DNA of 64,000 nt. It comes from Pisolithus tinctorius. Lineage: Eukaryota; Basidiomycota; Agaricomycetes; Boletales; Pisolithaceae. Within the stretch, counting starts at the first letter, position 1. The number at the start of each line of letters is the position of its first letter. The DNA lies in assembly GCA_024663395.1 (NCBI GenBank), contig JANFAH010000086.1, positions 1-64,000 of the forward strand, written 5' to 3'. Below, in pieces: positions 12,348-24,865 of the stretch. Below the pieces are notes generated by a model, which made no database searches, was not told the DNA's origin, and saw only the letters and a program-made list of their open reading frames with translations. The position numbers and the translations under genes are program-made.

Positions 12348-13282
12348 GAATGGAACAAGATGGCTCACACCCCATCATGGAGGCACAATTGAATCACATC
12401 CTAGAGGTAATCAGGGCCTCCTGGGCAGAAAAGACCAAAGAAGCATATGGAGCCAGACTATTAGCATACCACATTTACTGTGACATGCATAATCTCACAG
12501 AAACCCAATGCACTCCCATTTCAGCAACAACATTGCTTGCTTTCCTATCCAGCTGTGCTGGCTCCTACTCTGGCTCAGCCTTAGCAAACTTTGCAGCAGG
12601 TCTGAGAGCCTGGCACTTACTGCATGGCCTGCCCTGGAACATAAACCAAGAAGAGCTGCACACAATCCTCAAAGGGGCATCATGCCAAGCGCCCCCCCCC
12701 CACGAGCCCTTCACAGTTGAAACCCTTGAATTGTTCCATTCAGTTATGGATCTCAAAAACCCAAAGGATGCTGCCATCTTCGTGTGCATCACTACAACAT
12801 TCTACTGCATGGCCAGGCTTGGAGAATTCACAGTATCATCAATAAAACACTTTGACCCAATGAAACACATCACATGAGCAGATGTGAAGCACTTACACGA
12901 CCTCAACAGCCTCCCAGTCACCAAGTTTCGCATCCCATGCACCAAGACATCTCTGAGGGGAGAGGACGTACAATGCGTGCCAGCAGAAGGCATTACTAAC
13001 CCCATCAATGCACTGGAAAACCATATACAAGTCAACAAAGCTGAACCGGGTGCACACCTCTTCGTGTGGAAGCACCCCACAGGAGGCCTCTGCCCCTTAT
13101 CCAAGGCAGAAGTCACCAAATGCATCGCTACACTGGCAGAGGAACATGGCCTCCCTCACCTCAGAGGACATAGCCTGAGGATAGGCAGGACACTACACTA
13201 TCTGCTTCAAGGAGTTCCATTCGATGTCATCAAAACAATTGGAAGATGGGTGAGTGACACCTTCACACTGTACTTATGCTGA
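12348..13282 (+). pseudogene. DIRS tyrosine recombinase
   Basis: Integrates the circular DNA of DIRS elements. The N-terminal SAM-like part (HILEVIRASWAEKTKEAYG ... LRAWHLLHGLPWN) lies at 12378-12650. The catalytic part has the first Arg in MARLGEFTV (near 12825), the HxxR box in GHSLRIGRTLHYLL (near 13170-13210), IGRWVSDTFTLYL with the nucleophile Tyr (near 13240-13275), and a stop after the Cys at 13280-13282. One TGA (12875-12877) before ADVKHLHD replaces an expected arginine and splits it in two. The tail to 13629 is non-coding DIRS end. Confidence 0.75.
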
Positions 13283-13629
13283 CACACAATGATCCTAGTG
13301 CCATACCTCAATGACAAACCAGCCCTCCTGGAGCACTTCATGCATTACACTATGCCCCCAGTGTGTTAACGTGGGGCACACAGACCATGAGTAGCCACCT
13401 CCTTTCTTTTCAGGGCTCAGAGCTTTGCTGCTTGCGTCGCTGGCTCCTAAATGGAGGGACACAGCTCACTCTTCGCCCCAGATCCAGGTTCTCCTCCAGG
13501 CTGGAAAACCCATCGGGTTTTCACCCACTCCCCCATAGTTGTCACCAGTACCCTCTCTTTCCCCCTTAGCACTAGATACTTAGCATGCTCTTGCTCCCTC
13601 ATCTGTAACAAAGCGTCAAAGCACATGGA

Positions 13630-16622
13630 GATGACCTTTGGTGAGAGAAGCTCTTGTAAAGTCCATGCTCAGGTCATCCATAAACTACTGGTAAGGTCCC
13701 CAAGCTTGGACAGATGGGCCATGCCAGCAAGGAATATGAGTGTGGCTACCAAATTAGCATACCATTTGTACATGGAAGTGAGAGATTGATTAAGGACAGA
13801 ACTTGTGGACTTGTCAATACAACAGGTATCTGACCATGCCCAATTGTAACCAAGTCTGCATGTTTCCTTGCAGAAATTGTGCAATTTGTTATTCAAGGGC
13901 TCGTCTGAAAGGTTCCAGTTTGGCTGTGTTGATATCCTTGAATGATGGCTCGTTCCCTTGCCATGCGTGCGAGAACATTATGTATCCAAAAAAGCTTGTA
14001 ATAACTCATAGGATCTGTTCATTGTCTATTTCTGTTGTCATGGATGAAACAAGCTCTTTGAATGACGGATCAGCCTTGAAGATATGCATCCACTCAGCAC
14101 CATCACAGAGGCAACCAGAGGTGACATGAATGATGACCAGAGGACAGTTTTTGAGGATCTCGTGAACAATACGATTGATAACCCCAATTGACTCAGATGG
14201 AGAAACGTAGTTCTTGCGCAGTTCTGTGCAGCTGTCACTTGTGGGAATGAAATTCATACAGGAGATACATATGCCTGATTGCAGAGTCATTGGATTGTTC
14301 AATTGCCTGCAGCATAGACTTGAAAGCATAGATCACTTCGTTGTACTGTTTTGCTCCATGAAGAACCAGGTACTTTGTCTCGTAGCCCCAAGGGTTGGAG
14401 GGGTCTACTTTCACTGCCTACATGGCAATGGTAGGGAACTGGCTTAGACAAGACTACTATGCATACCATATTTGCATCCTGCAGTGCATCCTCCCACATT
14501 CCATTCGCTGCTCAAGTTCTGCTCCATTTGATAAATAAAGTTGTAGGACTCAGAGGATTGGGGGACGATGCAGCGAATCCCAAGGGTTCATCACCAACAT
14601 GCTCTCATGCCATAACACATTTTTTGGTGAATTTTGCTGGCAGACATTGACATGCAGTCAACCAGGCTGGAGGCTAAAATACAGACCTGCAATCCAGTCA
14701 GCAGTTGTTTTTTCTCTCAGGGTCTCTTCGTCTGATGTCCTGATGATGTTGAGCAGAATATCCATGGCTTCGGCAGCACATTGTTCAGTAAAGAAGGTTT
14801 CACATAGATGTTGTTGAGCAATGATATCAAATCCATTGAAATTCCACCCAAATATCTTCATGGAGGATCAGATTGGTAGCTAGCGATGGTAGAATACTTA
14901 CAAGCAAGATCATCAGAAGTGGAGGGCATTGTTTGTCCTTGGGGGCTAAATGCTTTGCATGCTCAATCAATGGTATTATACACTCGTAATTGCTTGTCTT
15001 CATGTACATAACTCCAAGGACCTGCAGAGTGTGTCAGCAGTAACACTCACATGTCTGTATATGCCAACTACATGCCTGGATGTAGAGGTAGGTGTCCTCA
15101 TCATCATTGTTATTGTTCGCTCTCATAGCAAGGTCCTCCACCCACCTCATTGCCTCTTCTTGATTTCCAGATTTGAACACAAGAATCGACTGAGCGGAAC
15201 ATAGATAAATTCTGGGAACAATCTAGACCACCCCACACACCTTCAGTAGTAAGAGAAATCTGTTATTGTGTGGTTCACAATCATGAAAGGCGAGATCGAA
15301 CATGTGCAGTGCTCCCTCTCGATTGCCCTGGCCAAGTAGAGCAACTGCCATTGCAATATGGCCGATAGGGGATGGCTGAACTCAGAGGGACTTGAAATGC
15401 ATGTGTGAGCGAACATGTGCATGGGGCAGTGAGAAAGCAGGCTGACCTCCTTGGTGTCCTCTATGGCAAGTGCCAAATGTTTCAAACGCACTTGTATGAG
15501 AGCACGGTTTGCTAGGACGTGGTGGCTGGGACTTGAAGCACTTGCGATCTCCTCTGACAGCTGTGCCTCAATGTTGGTTGGGTCAACCTGTGTCCATGAT
15601 TTGAGGGTCTCGTCACTCATTTGTATGAGTGGAAGCTGAGAAGTGTGGAGTTCCTTTAGTAATGCATTTAATCATTGTGCAGCATATTGATTGTTAGGAA
15701 TCCGATGTGCACTCACAGTAGGGCTGAAAGCAAGGATCTCCCTGAGATCACGAATTGTGATGTTCCAGCCATTTCCACATGTGAGATACTGCCCACTTGG
15801 CGAGAAAGTGACACATTTGACCTCTGCATTGTGTGTAATAATGGGACTGATCTGCTTGCAGGACACACAATCCCACAGTGAAACTGATGAACCTGCAGCA
15901 CATGCAATGAATCTGTCAGTGGATGCTATAGATACCCTGTGTTGGTTGTCATGGATCAACCACTCTGAAGCCAGGGACTTGGAGAGGTCCAAATGGGTGA
16001 TTTTGCCTTTTTTTGTGACAAACAGCTGCTGGCCATCAGACGACCAAGCCAACAGAGCGACCGGACTTGAACTGACTGAACCGTTTTGACCTGAATCGAA
16101 CAAGACATCGCCATTGTGGGTGCTGTAGACACAGAAACCTTCATTATGCGAGACAGTAGCAAATCAATTACTGTCAGGGGAGAACCTGACACCATTAACC
16201 AGAATGTGCCAGAGGGGAGGAAGGAGTTGGACATAGTTGCTGGGAGTGATGCTGAATATTTGGGTGTTGATGTGGTCTGCAGTGGCAACTTTAGTACAGT
16301 CACTCGAAATGTCAACCCCGAATACAGAGCTACTGTGTTCTGTGAGCTCATGCACTTTTTCATGAGTAGTCGCATTCCAGACGGTCGCCTTCCCTCTGCA
16401 GTCTCCAGTCATGACCCACTTGCCATTCTGGGAAATGACAATGGAATAGACACTCCCACTTGCTCTCATGATTGGACCCTCTTGCCATCTGTCTTCAATC
16501 TTCCACTGACGAGTACCACCTCTGTAATATCCTCCTATGATGTGGCTTTCTCCCATGAAGGTAACTGCATATGTATGACTGTATGATACAATTTCGATCC
16601 GTCTGGCATCTGAAGTAATCAC
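13630..16622 (-). pseudogene. WD40-TPR-HET incompatibility gene, 5' part (broken)
   Basis: N-terminal two thirds of the gene that ends at 1605. On minus: WD40 repeats (VYSIVISQNGKWVMTGDCRG ... ATVWNATTHEKV, then AVLLAWSSDGQQLF and VSLWDC, 16622-15672); TPR-like helices (WTQVDPTNIEAQLSEEIA, near 15600; WNFNGFDIIAQQHLCE, near 14850; then a segment near 14330-14450); and the start of the HET domain (NWAWSDTCCIDK, SLTSMYKWYAN, SLWMT-stop-AWTLQELLSPKVI, 13896-13630). The TGA at 13669-13671 sits at a conserved arginine. Coding ends exactly where the composite insertion starts. WD40 and TPR parts are expected to sense ligands or partners and HET to execute cell death. The 5' end is uncertain because no clear start ATG is seen. 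Confidence 0.75.
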
Positions 16623-17100
16623 CGAAACGAACTGTCAGTAAGGCTGCCTCAGCCTCTCTGACTGCTCATACACACTCATCATTGTCACCAGCAATCCTGC
16701 CAATACAGCTTGACCTGGCATTTAAAGGGGAAAAGAATGATGCATCGTAGACTTGCTCCACACAACACCTGCATTATATGAGGATATGTACAGGATCAGT
16801 TCACACAACCAAGCAGTGCTATTCCCTGACCTAGCCCAACTATATGTTTCAACAAGATCCAGTGTTTTTGTCTGCATTCAGTAAAGTCACACATAGTCCT
16901 AGGGTTGACAGAAGATATGTGTGTTGAAGGAAAGGTGTGGTGATGTTCTGGGATATCTACGATCATCCAATCTTAGAACATTATCCAGCACGTTTGTTGA
17001 TGCCCCCTACTGCACACTTGAACCTGATGCATCTTTTGGCTCCATGATATCCTTACAATTGCCAATACCCTCAAACCTCTGCTTCCTCTCACCAGGGTCC
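16623..17100. other. Spacer between HET pseudogene and hAT remnant
   Basis: Presumed promoter side of the HET pseudogene. No gene or clear repeat is recognised. A short open plus frame (16921-17115) has no recognisable content and is out of frame with the hAT text that follows. Confidence 0.4.
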
Positions 17101-17104
17101 AAGT

Positions 17105-18710
17105 CCTGTACATGAAACCATGGCCTCATGTCATGACAAAATACATCCATGCTGCACCCCTTAAGTCCATCAGGAATGTTGTCAATGCTTGGACTACTGT
17201 GGCAAGATGGGGGAGGTAAGATGTGGCAAACAGTGATATTGCCACTGACGAGCACCTCATTGATCAATGTGTGCATGAGTTCAAGTGTTTTGATGCCTTG
17301 TAGTTTGATACCAGTGGGTGTGTGGTAGAATTCCTCTTGGTTGTGTGTACCTGAACTGGGCACACAGCATGCCTGTTCCAATTCTGTCTCCATTTTCACA
17401 AGGCAAAGGTACCTTCTTCAACCACCAATCATATAGCATCATATTTGAATATGTTGCTGTAGGTGGTGTCTGCAAATGTTGCAGTACCCTCAACAATGGG
17501 ACTCCATTTGACACTGGGATCATGATAGGTGTGATTACAAGGTGTAGATATAGAAATGCATGATGAAAGTGAGAAGGTAGTGCACCTTGTGGAGCAGCAC
17601 CTTGGAGTTAATGAGGCCTTGGAGAGGGAGGTTGTTTCTGCTGCCATTGTGAACCCATACATTCATTCCTGGTGCTTTGCACACAGCAACCTACAGCTCA
17701 CCCCAATTGGACTGTACAATATTGCCAAATGAACTGCCAAATGTTTACTTTGCAAAGAGCCTGACCTTGATTTTCACAATACATTCTTCAATTACCTAGT
17801 AGGTTCAAAAGAGTTTTCATATGAAGGAATGGGACTTGATGAAATGAGGCAGCTGTATGATGAAAAGGTGATATTTGACATATTCTCCAAGTTGCCTGAC
17901 TAGCAAACTCACCAAACTACTGAAAACAGACATCAACCTCATATCTGTGTGGGAGTGCCTCAATACAGGCCCTCCAATTGGTTGCAATACCCTTGTTCAT
18001 TTCACAATCCACCTGCTCAGTGTTGTGACCAATAGTGCCAGCCGTGAACATGCATTCAGTGAATTTGGCACCACATATACAGAGCACCAAAGTTGCCTGT
18101 CAGAAGAAAAGGTCCACAAGATGGCAATGGTCAAGATGGATCTGTGACAAGAACAATTGGAATTGGAAGCTGAACTGATTCAACTGTGTGGGAAATGCCA
18201 ATTTTCCCAGCTGGACTCTTCCACCCTAGCCATGGAACCTGTGCCCACTTCGCCTTTTGACTTCCCAGCTGCTGAAAGCAGTGACAGCAAGGGAAGTGAT
18301 GCAGAAGACATGCCCTCATTCACCCAGCTTGTTGATGACATGGTTGAAATTTGAAGAAGTTTGTTGGGGGTTGCAGAGGGAAACCTAGAGAGGAATCTGT
18401 AGGGAACCTCAGTAGTCTGTCAAGCTACTGAGGGACTAGGTAAAATTTACTAGTGTATGTGTGCGCTCTAACAGCTTATGTAAGCGACATGATCATGTGC
18501 CTAAGTCCAAGTATGGACAGGGGTCATTTCACTCCAACAAAATTTGCCCTATGCAGCTACTGGACCATCTGACTATGCCTGAAGCAAATGCACAAATTCC
18601 ACTTGGGGACCTCTTCAATTATTCAGTGCCTGTTGGGCCCCTTGACCTATGGAAAGGTGGATTCAGTAAGTTAGAGGATGAATTGGAGTTTTCCAAGTGT
18701 TTCTGTAGTA
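17105..18710 (+). pseudogene. hAT transposase remnant
   Basis: Decayed plus-strand transposase. Recognisable pieces in order: KPWPHVMTKYIHAAPLKSIR (near 17115), VNPYIHSWCFAHSNLQL (near 17650), MGLDEMRQLYDEKV (near 17830), the C-terminal dimerisation domain ISVWECLNTGPPIG ... VTNSASREHAFSEFG (17940-18070), then LVDDMVEI (stop 18352-18354). A further tail is IPLGDLFNYSVPVGPLDLWK (near 18595). Stops and shifts break it throughout. The dimerisation motif ASREHAFS is the hAT hallmark. I could not find terminal repeats or an 8-bp duplication. Confidence 0.65.
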
Positions 18711-18945
18711 ATTCCAGCTCTGTTTCTGCAGTGTCAGGCCTTCCTTCAGCAGTGTTTTCTTAATATCTCTATTATTTTTAATTCCTATTTTTGCCACTCA
18801 GCATATCTTCACATGCTTGTTTGTTCAACTTTGTTGACTCATGGTCAGTGGGATCAACCAGGCTGTCATTGGTTAACCCATATTATTAACCCTACAGCTC
18901 TGACCTACTCAATAGCTAAGGCCAATCCTCAGTCTATCCTCTGCC

Positions 18946-19416
18946 TGTTAGATTTGGCAAGTCATATGTAGTCCTTTCCAAATGGGTCTGCTCCGAGACA
19001 TGAGAGTTACTTTCCATTTTAAGGCTTTCATACTTTACATTACTGTTAACTGCACAATTAACTTTCGCACCCTTGTGCTTATTGTATTCATTGTGTCTCA
19101 TATTTATGTATGTGTTTTCTCATTACTTACAAAGAATGTAGCATGTCTCACAATGAGACTGCCCTTGTCATGTAAAACTCCAGGTTCAACACCCAGACAT
19201 CTCAGTATTGTTACACTTAGAGATATATAGCTTCATACTGTACCTTTGGCACCTCAGATGTTGTTGCTACTCACATGTGACTGAGGTGAGCACAAATGTT
19301 TTCCACTTCTTTACTATACTCATTCTCATACCTAGACTATTTCATATAGGTAAATCAAACAGATGTTGTCGCTACTTGCATGCAACTGAGACTATTTCAT
19401 ATAGATATATCTGTGA
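18946..19416 (+). repeat. Copia-1 5' LTR
   Basis: 471 bp, TGTTAG...CTGTGA. Matches 24866-24995 plus 36052-36287. Borders are fixed by the CTGCC duplication on the left and the primer-binding site on the right. Confidence 0.9.
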
Positions 19417-19429
19417 GGTTATGAGCCCC
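19417..19429 (+). promoter_or_regulatory. Copia-1 primer-binding site
   Basis: GGTTATGAGCCCC directly abuts the LTR. It is complementary to an internal, anticodon-arm segment of initiator-Met tRNA (GGGCTCATAACC), the half-tRNA priming mode known in Copia elements. Copia-2 has the same site. Confidence 0.75.
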
Positions 19430-19509
19430 ATGCTCTAAACAGCCCATGAATGTCTCACCTTTTGTTTCGATATTCTCACTGCCAAACCAGTTCTCAATTA
19501 CCCCTCAAA

Positions 19510-20425
19510 ATGACTACTGCTATCCCTGTCACCACTGACACCCTCCCAGGCAACATTCCAAAGCTTGACATCAAAGGCATGAAGTGGGTGATCTTTTCCC
19601 TTCACTTCCAGACTGCTGTCAAAGCTAAGGAACTGTGGTCCCATTTTGATGGCACCTCCCCTTCCCCTGTCGGCATGACCTCCACTGATCAAGATGGATT
19701 TGTAACTGTAGTCCCTCCCGATACTGATGAACTTGCTAAGTGGCAGAAAAGTGAAAATATGGTGAAACATTTACTTACCCAATGGATCCCTGATTCCACT
19801 GCCCTCTGGGTGTGTAGCCTTAATAGCGTCATGGCTATGTGGAATGTGATTGTTCACAAGTACATGGAAAAGGGTACTTATGCACAGACCAACCTTTGCA
19901 CCAAGTTTTTGAACATGCAGTGCCCTGTTGACAGTGACATCTGCCAGTTCTTGGACAATCTGTGTACAAAGAGAGATGAGTTAGCTGCCATTGGTGTACA
20001 GATCGAAGAAAAGGATTACTGTTTGACCATCATCCAGTCACTGCCTAAGTACCTTGCTAGCTTCGCATCTGGACAGCTAATGACAGCCTGCCTGTACAGT
20101 CCAACACAAACCATTGACCCTGACATCCTCATCTCTCTGATCATTGAAGAGTCAGAACAGTGAGGCTGTAAGGAGACTCAAAACTTACAATTGAAACAAA
20201 AGGCCCATGATGGCGACAAGGCTTTAGCTTTGACCCCCAGGAACTACTTCAGTCAGGGGCAAGGAAATGGCAGAAATGGTGGACAAGGGGGGAGTTCGAG
20301 AGGGCATGCTCACCTGTGAGGACTGTGCTGGAACTGTGGGTCAAGGGAACACTACAAAGCACAGTGTCCAAACCCAGACAAAACTAAGAAAGAAATGCAA
20401 CTTACCACAGCAAATGGATCTGCAC
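19510..20425 (+). pseudogene. Copia-1 gag
   Basis: Structural protein that packages the RNA. MTTAIPVTTDTLPGNIPKLD starts at 19510, preceded in frame by an unlikely leader from 19450. The UBN2-type gag core (WNVIVHKYMEKGTYAQTNL ... LDNLCTKRDELAAIG ... IIQSLPKYLASFAS) runs to a TGA at 20161, where an arginine is expected. The frame continues to a CCHC zinc knuckle, CWNCGSREHYKAQCPNPDK (near 20330). It is interrupted at ANGSA by the 872-bp insertion and rejoins protease text after it. Confidence 0.8.
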
Positions 20426-21297
20426 TGAGGGGAGCAGGGATCTGCTACCTAGTACAGGAATGTGGGCTCCAGCCTAGGGATAGGCAATCTGAAGGGGTGA
20501 GTTCGACCCAAGGGGAGTCGCTCTAGCAGTAGGAGGGTGATAGGAATGAATGTGACTGAGTCGCGTGAGTCACTCAACTTGTAAATGGAAAGTGCAGTAG
20601 ATTAGGAAGTGCACAGGCCTCAGGCTAGCCTGGAAAGCTGTCGCAACTATGCCTGCAGCTCAGCACTAGGCAAGGAAAGGTGAAGGGGTTGTGTTGACAT
20701 CATTACTCTGCTTCCTCTCTCCATCTCTAACTCAGGGGCTTCAAAGTTGTTATTTTTCCTGTCGACGAAGACAGGAATATGTGTAGCTACATGCCAAGTA
20801 TGTAACTATGAAGTAAGCAATGTCAAAGGTGAAAAGATCAACAGGAAATGATGGGAATTAAGTGAGGTCAACATAATGAGGGCCATGAGGCCAGAATAGT
20901 GTTGGTAATCAAAAGAGAGACTAAATGTAAATGAAGTGAAAGTGATCTGGATAGAAGTGAACAAGAAGAGAATGAGAATGACAGCAAAGTGCTTACATAA
21001 CCCATAGTGCGGACCTGAAGAGTGCCAGTGAGTGAATATAGGCAACTGTACACCTGTCACAAGTGTCAGACTTTGTCACAATGACTAGGGAGAGTGTTGG
21101 ATGGTGATGCGACCATGGGGGAAGTGAGTCGACAGAGGGGGATGTAGCACTGGGTGACCTAGAGTGCAGAGGATGTCAAAGTCACTCAGGAGGGGTCACA
21201 TTTGTGTCACATATGTCACAAACCCTATAGCCACTTAGTAGACTTCCTATTGACACTATACATACACTCCTAGTGTAGGGAGATCCCTCTCCCCACA
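20426..21297. mobile_element. 872-bp TIR element inserted in Copia-1
   Basis: Non-coding insertion flanked by a 4-bp duplication GCAC (20422-20425, 21298-21301). The ends are imperfect inverted repeats: left TGAGGGGAGCAGGGATCTGC, right end read on minus TGTGGGGAGAGGGATCTCCC. Removing it plus one GCAC restores the Copia-1 frame (NGSA-HTVMLDCEEEG). It retains noticeably more CG dinucleotides than the surrounding Copia-1, suggesting a later arrival. No protein is recognised. The family is unassigned, since a 4-bp duplication fits several cut-and-paste groups. Confidence 0.65.
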
Positions 21298-21301
21298 GCA
21301 C

Positions 21302-22761
21302 ACACTGTAATGCTTGACTGTGAAGAAGAGGGTGCCTTCTCAGTGCTTGCCCTGGGGGGACTTGATGATGAAGTCCCACTCCCTGAACTGTTAAGCATGT
21401 CATCAGATGATGACAACAACAATCGATGCTGCTTTGTCATTACTGACAATGACTGGTTCAGCAAAATGGAGGATGCAGACGAGGAGGACTTACCCCAAGA
21501 TGACACTATGAACCCTGCCCAACCCACTAACACCTCCCCAGAATCCACAAACCTCATAAATGATGACCCTATCAGTGCACCTACCATTGAACTCTATGAC
21601 CCTGGATCCACTTGACACATCTCCCCTTACAAGGAGAAGTTCAAGAGTCTAACAATGATACCACCCAGATTGTTCTCAGCCACCAACAAACAGCTTTTCA
21701 GCACTACAGCTATGGGAGAATTGGTCACCAAGGTGCCAAATGGGTATGATGTGACAAAACTGCGACTCACTGAAGTGTTGTACTCACTGGAGGTTGGGTA
21801 CACCCTCATGTCCATCAGTCACCTTGACCAGCTAGGCTATTCCATAACCTTCGCTGAAGGTGCCTGTGTCATCAGAGATTCTACCAATGACATTGTTGGC
21901 CACATTCCCAAGTCTAAGGCCAGACTCTATTGCATCGTCCATGATGATGATTGTGACAGCATTAACACAGCAGCTAAAATGGTTACCATGATGGAACTCC
22001 ACCATAGGATGGGACATATCTCCCCATCCGTCATGTGTCACCTAGCTGAAAAGGGACTCATGTCAGGTCTGAAGTTCAACTTGTCAAAAGATGAACCAAC
22101 CTTCTGTGAAGCCTGCATATACATGAAGGCAACAAGGAAACCTGTTGCAAAGGAACACACCAGAGAGCAAGCCCAAGAATTCATGGGAGAAGTACACACT
22201 GACCTCTGGGGACCCATGCCTGTAGAAACACTTGGTGGACAATGTTACTACATCACCTTCACTGATGATAAGATGCAACTTACCTACATCCACCTTCTTT
22301 GCCAGAAGAGTGAGGCCTTCACTGCCTACAAAGAGTTTGAAGCCATATGTTGCACCCAACACAACACTCACATAAAAGTCCTCCACTCCAATCGAGGTGG
22401 CAAGTACCTAGGAAAGGAATTCATGATATACTTAAAGGCAGCCAGTATGAAGCAGAAACTTACCATGCATGACACCCCACAGCATAATGGGATCGCTGAA
22501 TGACTAAACCGCACCCTATTGGAGAAAGTCTGTGCTATGTTGCACGAGAGTGGCTTGCCTCGCTCCCTTTGGGGTGAAGCAGTATGCCATGCTGTCTGGC
22601 TAAAGAATAGAACACCTACTAAGGCGCTCAATGGCAGGACACCCCTCAAAGCCACAACTGGAAAGAAACCAGATCTCAGTCAAGCCCATGTATGGGGCTC
22701 AAGCATCTGGGTATGTACCAAGGGAGGAACCAAGCTTGGAGGACATGTCATGGAGGGCTGA
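21302..22761 (+). pseudogene. Copia-1 protease and integrase
   Basis: After an acidic linker (LDCEEEGAFSVLALGGLDDE ...), protease text ELYDPGST (D-S/P-G active site, Ser to Pro) is followed by a TGA at 21613 in place of Arg, then HISPYKEKF. The GAG-pre-integrase zinc box ELHHRMGHISPSVMCHL ... CEACIYMKATRK lies at 21990-22140. The integrase DDE core is HTDLWGPMPVETLGGQCYY (first Asp, near 22200), then VLHSNRGGKYL (second Asp changed to Asn, GAC to AAT-type) and QHNGIAE before a TGA at 22501. LNRTLLEKVCAMLHESGLPR and KNRTPTKALNG follow. Catalytically dead by substitution and stops. Confidence 0.8.
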
Positions 22762-24858
22762 TGGGTTGGAATTGATGACAACAGCCCAAATGGCTGTTGT
22801 GTATACTGGCTGGAAAAGAAGTCTGTAACCATCGAGAGGAACATCTACTGGAACTCCTCCTCAGCTGAGACATTACCTTGTGAAGGGGAGGAAGAAGACA
22901 ACTACTTACCAAACACAATGCTAACATCTACAGCTCCCATTGCAGAGACTGTCATAGCCCCATCACCTCCACTAGTTGCCCCAGCTCAATCTGTGCCTCC
23001 ATTGCTTCCAGCCAAACCACCTGTCGCAAAACAAATCTGAAAGCCTAGTCAGCATCTTGTGGAAATCCTCACTGGCAAAGGAAGTATCAACCATCATGGC
23101 ACACCAGAGATACCAAAGGGAGTTCAGCTACCTACTGTTGTCGAAGAACATTCCAACCCCACCAGGCTTGAAGGGGAGGAAGAGGCCACTGCCCTACTTG
23201 CATCTATTGTTGAAGATTCAGATGATGACTTATGTCGCATTGACCTTGCTATGGCTATGGATGAGGTCACCTCTGAGACAGAAGCCCTTGAGCCCAGCTC
23301 ACTAGCTGAAGCTCATCACCATCCTGATTGGCCACAATGGGAAGATGGAATAAGAGAGGAGTTAGCCACATTGTGAGATGCAGGAACCTGGGAACTTGTC
23401 AACTTACCACCTGGTGCAAATGTTGTAGGTTCAAAATGGGTGTTCAGAGCCAAGAAGGATGCTGCAGGAAATGTCATGCAACACAAAGCCAGGCTTGTAG
23501 CCCAAGGCTTTTTGCAGGTCAAAGGGATTGACTACTTTGATACATTCACACCAGTAGCAACACTCGTGTCCATCTGAGTTGTGCTCATGATGGCTGCTCA
23601 CTCTGATCTAGAACTCCATCAGATAGACATTAAAGGGGCATATCTAAATGGCACACTCACCAATGATGAGGTCATCTATATGTGCCAGCCCCCCAGATTC
23701 AAATCTGCTGATCACCTGTACAAAGTCTGTTGCCTTCACAAAACTCTGTATGGCCTAAAGCAAAGCAGTTGTCATTGGTACCAGAGGCTAGTCGAAATAT
23801 TAGTAGACGAGTTAAAGTTCACCCAATGTTCCATTGACCAAGCTGTATATTTCTGATGTTGCAGCACTGGTGAGCTCATGATCATCATCGTACACATCAA
23901 CAACTGCACCATTGCTGCCACACTTCTAAGCAAAATCGAGGAGTTTAAGAAGGACATCAGAAAACATGTTGAGATCACTGACCTCAGTGAGCTTCACTGG
24001 TTACTCAGTATAGAGGTGACAAGGAACAGAGATGATCATGCCATATCATTGTGCCAACATCCCTACATCGAGTTGATTATTCATCATTTTGGTTTTGATG
24101 AACTGAAGCTGGTATCCAACCCCATGGAGCCTAGCATGAAGCTCCATTCTGGTCAGTCACCCTCCACTGGTGCTGAATTTGCTGCAATGAAACACATACT
24201 GTACCACAAGGCCATTGGTTCACTGATGTACACCTCCCTTGGCACTCGTCCTGATATCTTGTACACTGTCACCACCATCTCACACTTCTCTGGAAACCCT
24301 GGGATGCCCCATTGGGACACAGTCAGAAGAATCTATCATTACCTCCTTGGAACCAAGGGCCTGAGGTTGACATATGGCAGTGTATTGAATGCACTCATTG
24401 GATATGCTGACATGGATGGCAGTATGGCAGAAGACCACAGGGCAGTCTCTGGGTACACATTCCTAATTGATGGTGGGGTGGTATCATGGTCTTCTAAACA
24501 ACAGGAAATCATCTTGCTGTCAACAATGGAGAGTGAGTATGTGGCAGCTACCCATGTGGCCAAGGAAGCCTTATGGCTTTGGTCACTCATTGGAGAGCTA
24601 TTTGGGCCACTTGTCAAGCCAACCACGTTGTTCTCAGATAATCAATCAGCTATCATGCTCACCAAAGACCATCAGTATCATGCATACACCAAACATATCA
24701 ACATCCATTTCCACTTCATCTGCTGGGTCATCAAAAACAGCAAGATCCATCTGATCTATTGCCTGACTGCCAATATGATTGCTGATACCATGATGAAAGC
24801 CTTGCCATCGCCCAAAGTGAAACATTTCACCATCAAGCTTGGTCTACATCCAACTTGA
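22762..24858 (+). pseudogene. Copia-1 reverse transcriptase and RNase H
   Basis: Linker text to about 23300, then [73 protein letters not shown]-type motif A (HQIDIKGAYLNGTL, near 23620) and LHKTLYGLKQSS. A TGA follows YF (near 23854). The YVDD position reads IVHINNCTIAA (near 23890), so the catalytic Asp pair is lost. RNase H: GYADMDGSMAEDHRAVSGY (near 24405), LLSTMESEYVAATHVAKEA, LFSDNQSAIMLTKDHQYH. Stop at 24856-24858, then a polypurine tract GAGGGGGAG just before the 3' LTR. TGA stops at 23374 and 23575 are at arginine positions. Confidence 0.8.
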
Positions 24859-24865
24859 GGGGGAG

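Larger units (their letters stand above)
6497..13629 (+). mobile_element. DIRS-like (tyrosine-recombinase) retrotransposon
   Basis: Order on plus: coiled-coil gag with a zinc-knuckle-like end, reverse transcriptase, RNase H, tyrosine recombinase. This is the DIRS order and lacks a DDE integrase. The borders are inferred from the host gene: HET coding stops at 13630 on the right and resumes at 2603 on the left, and TCCATGT occurs inverted at both ends (6497 and 13629). No LTRs flank it. It is interrupted at 9773-11622 by an LTR-like element. Arginine codons have widely become TGA, TGC or CAN, so no gene is intact. Confidence 0.75.

Noticed and set aside
16921..17115. 64-codon plus frame upstream of the hAT remnant
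   Set aside because: Out of frame with hAT coding and without recognisable content.
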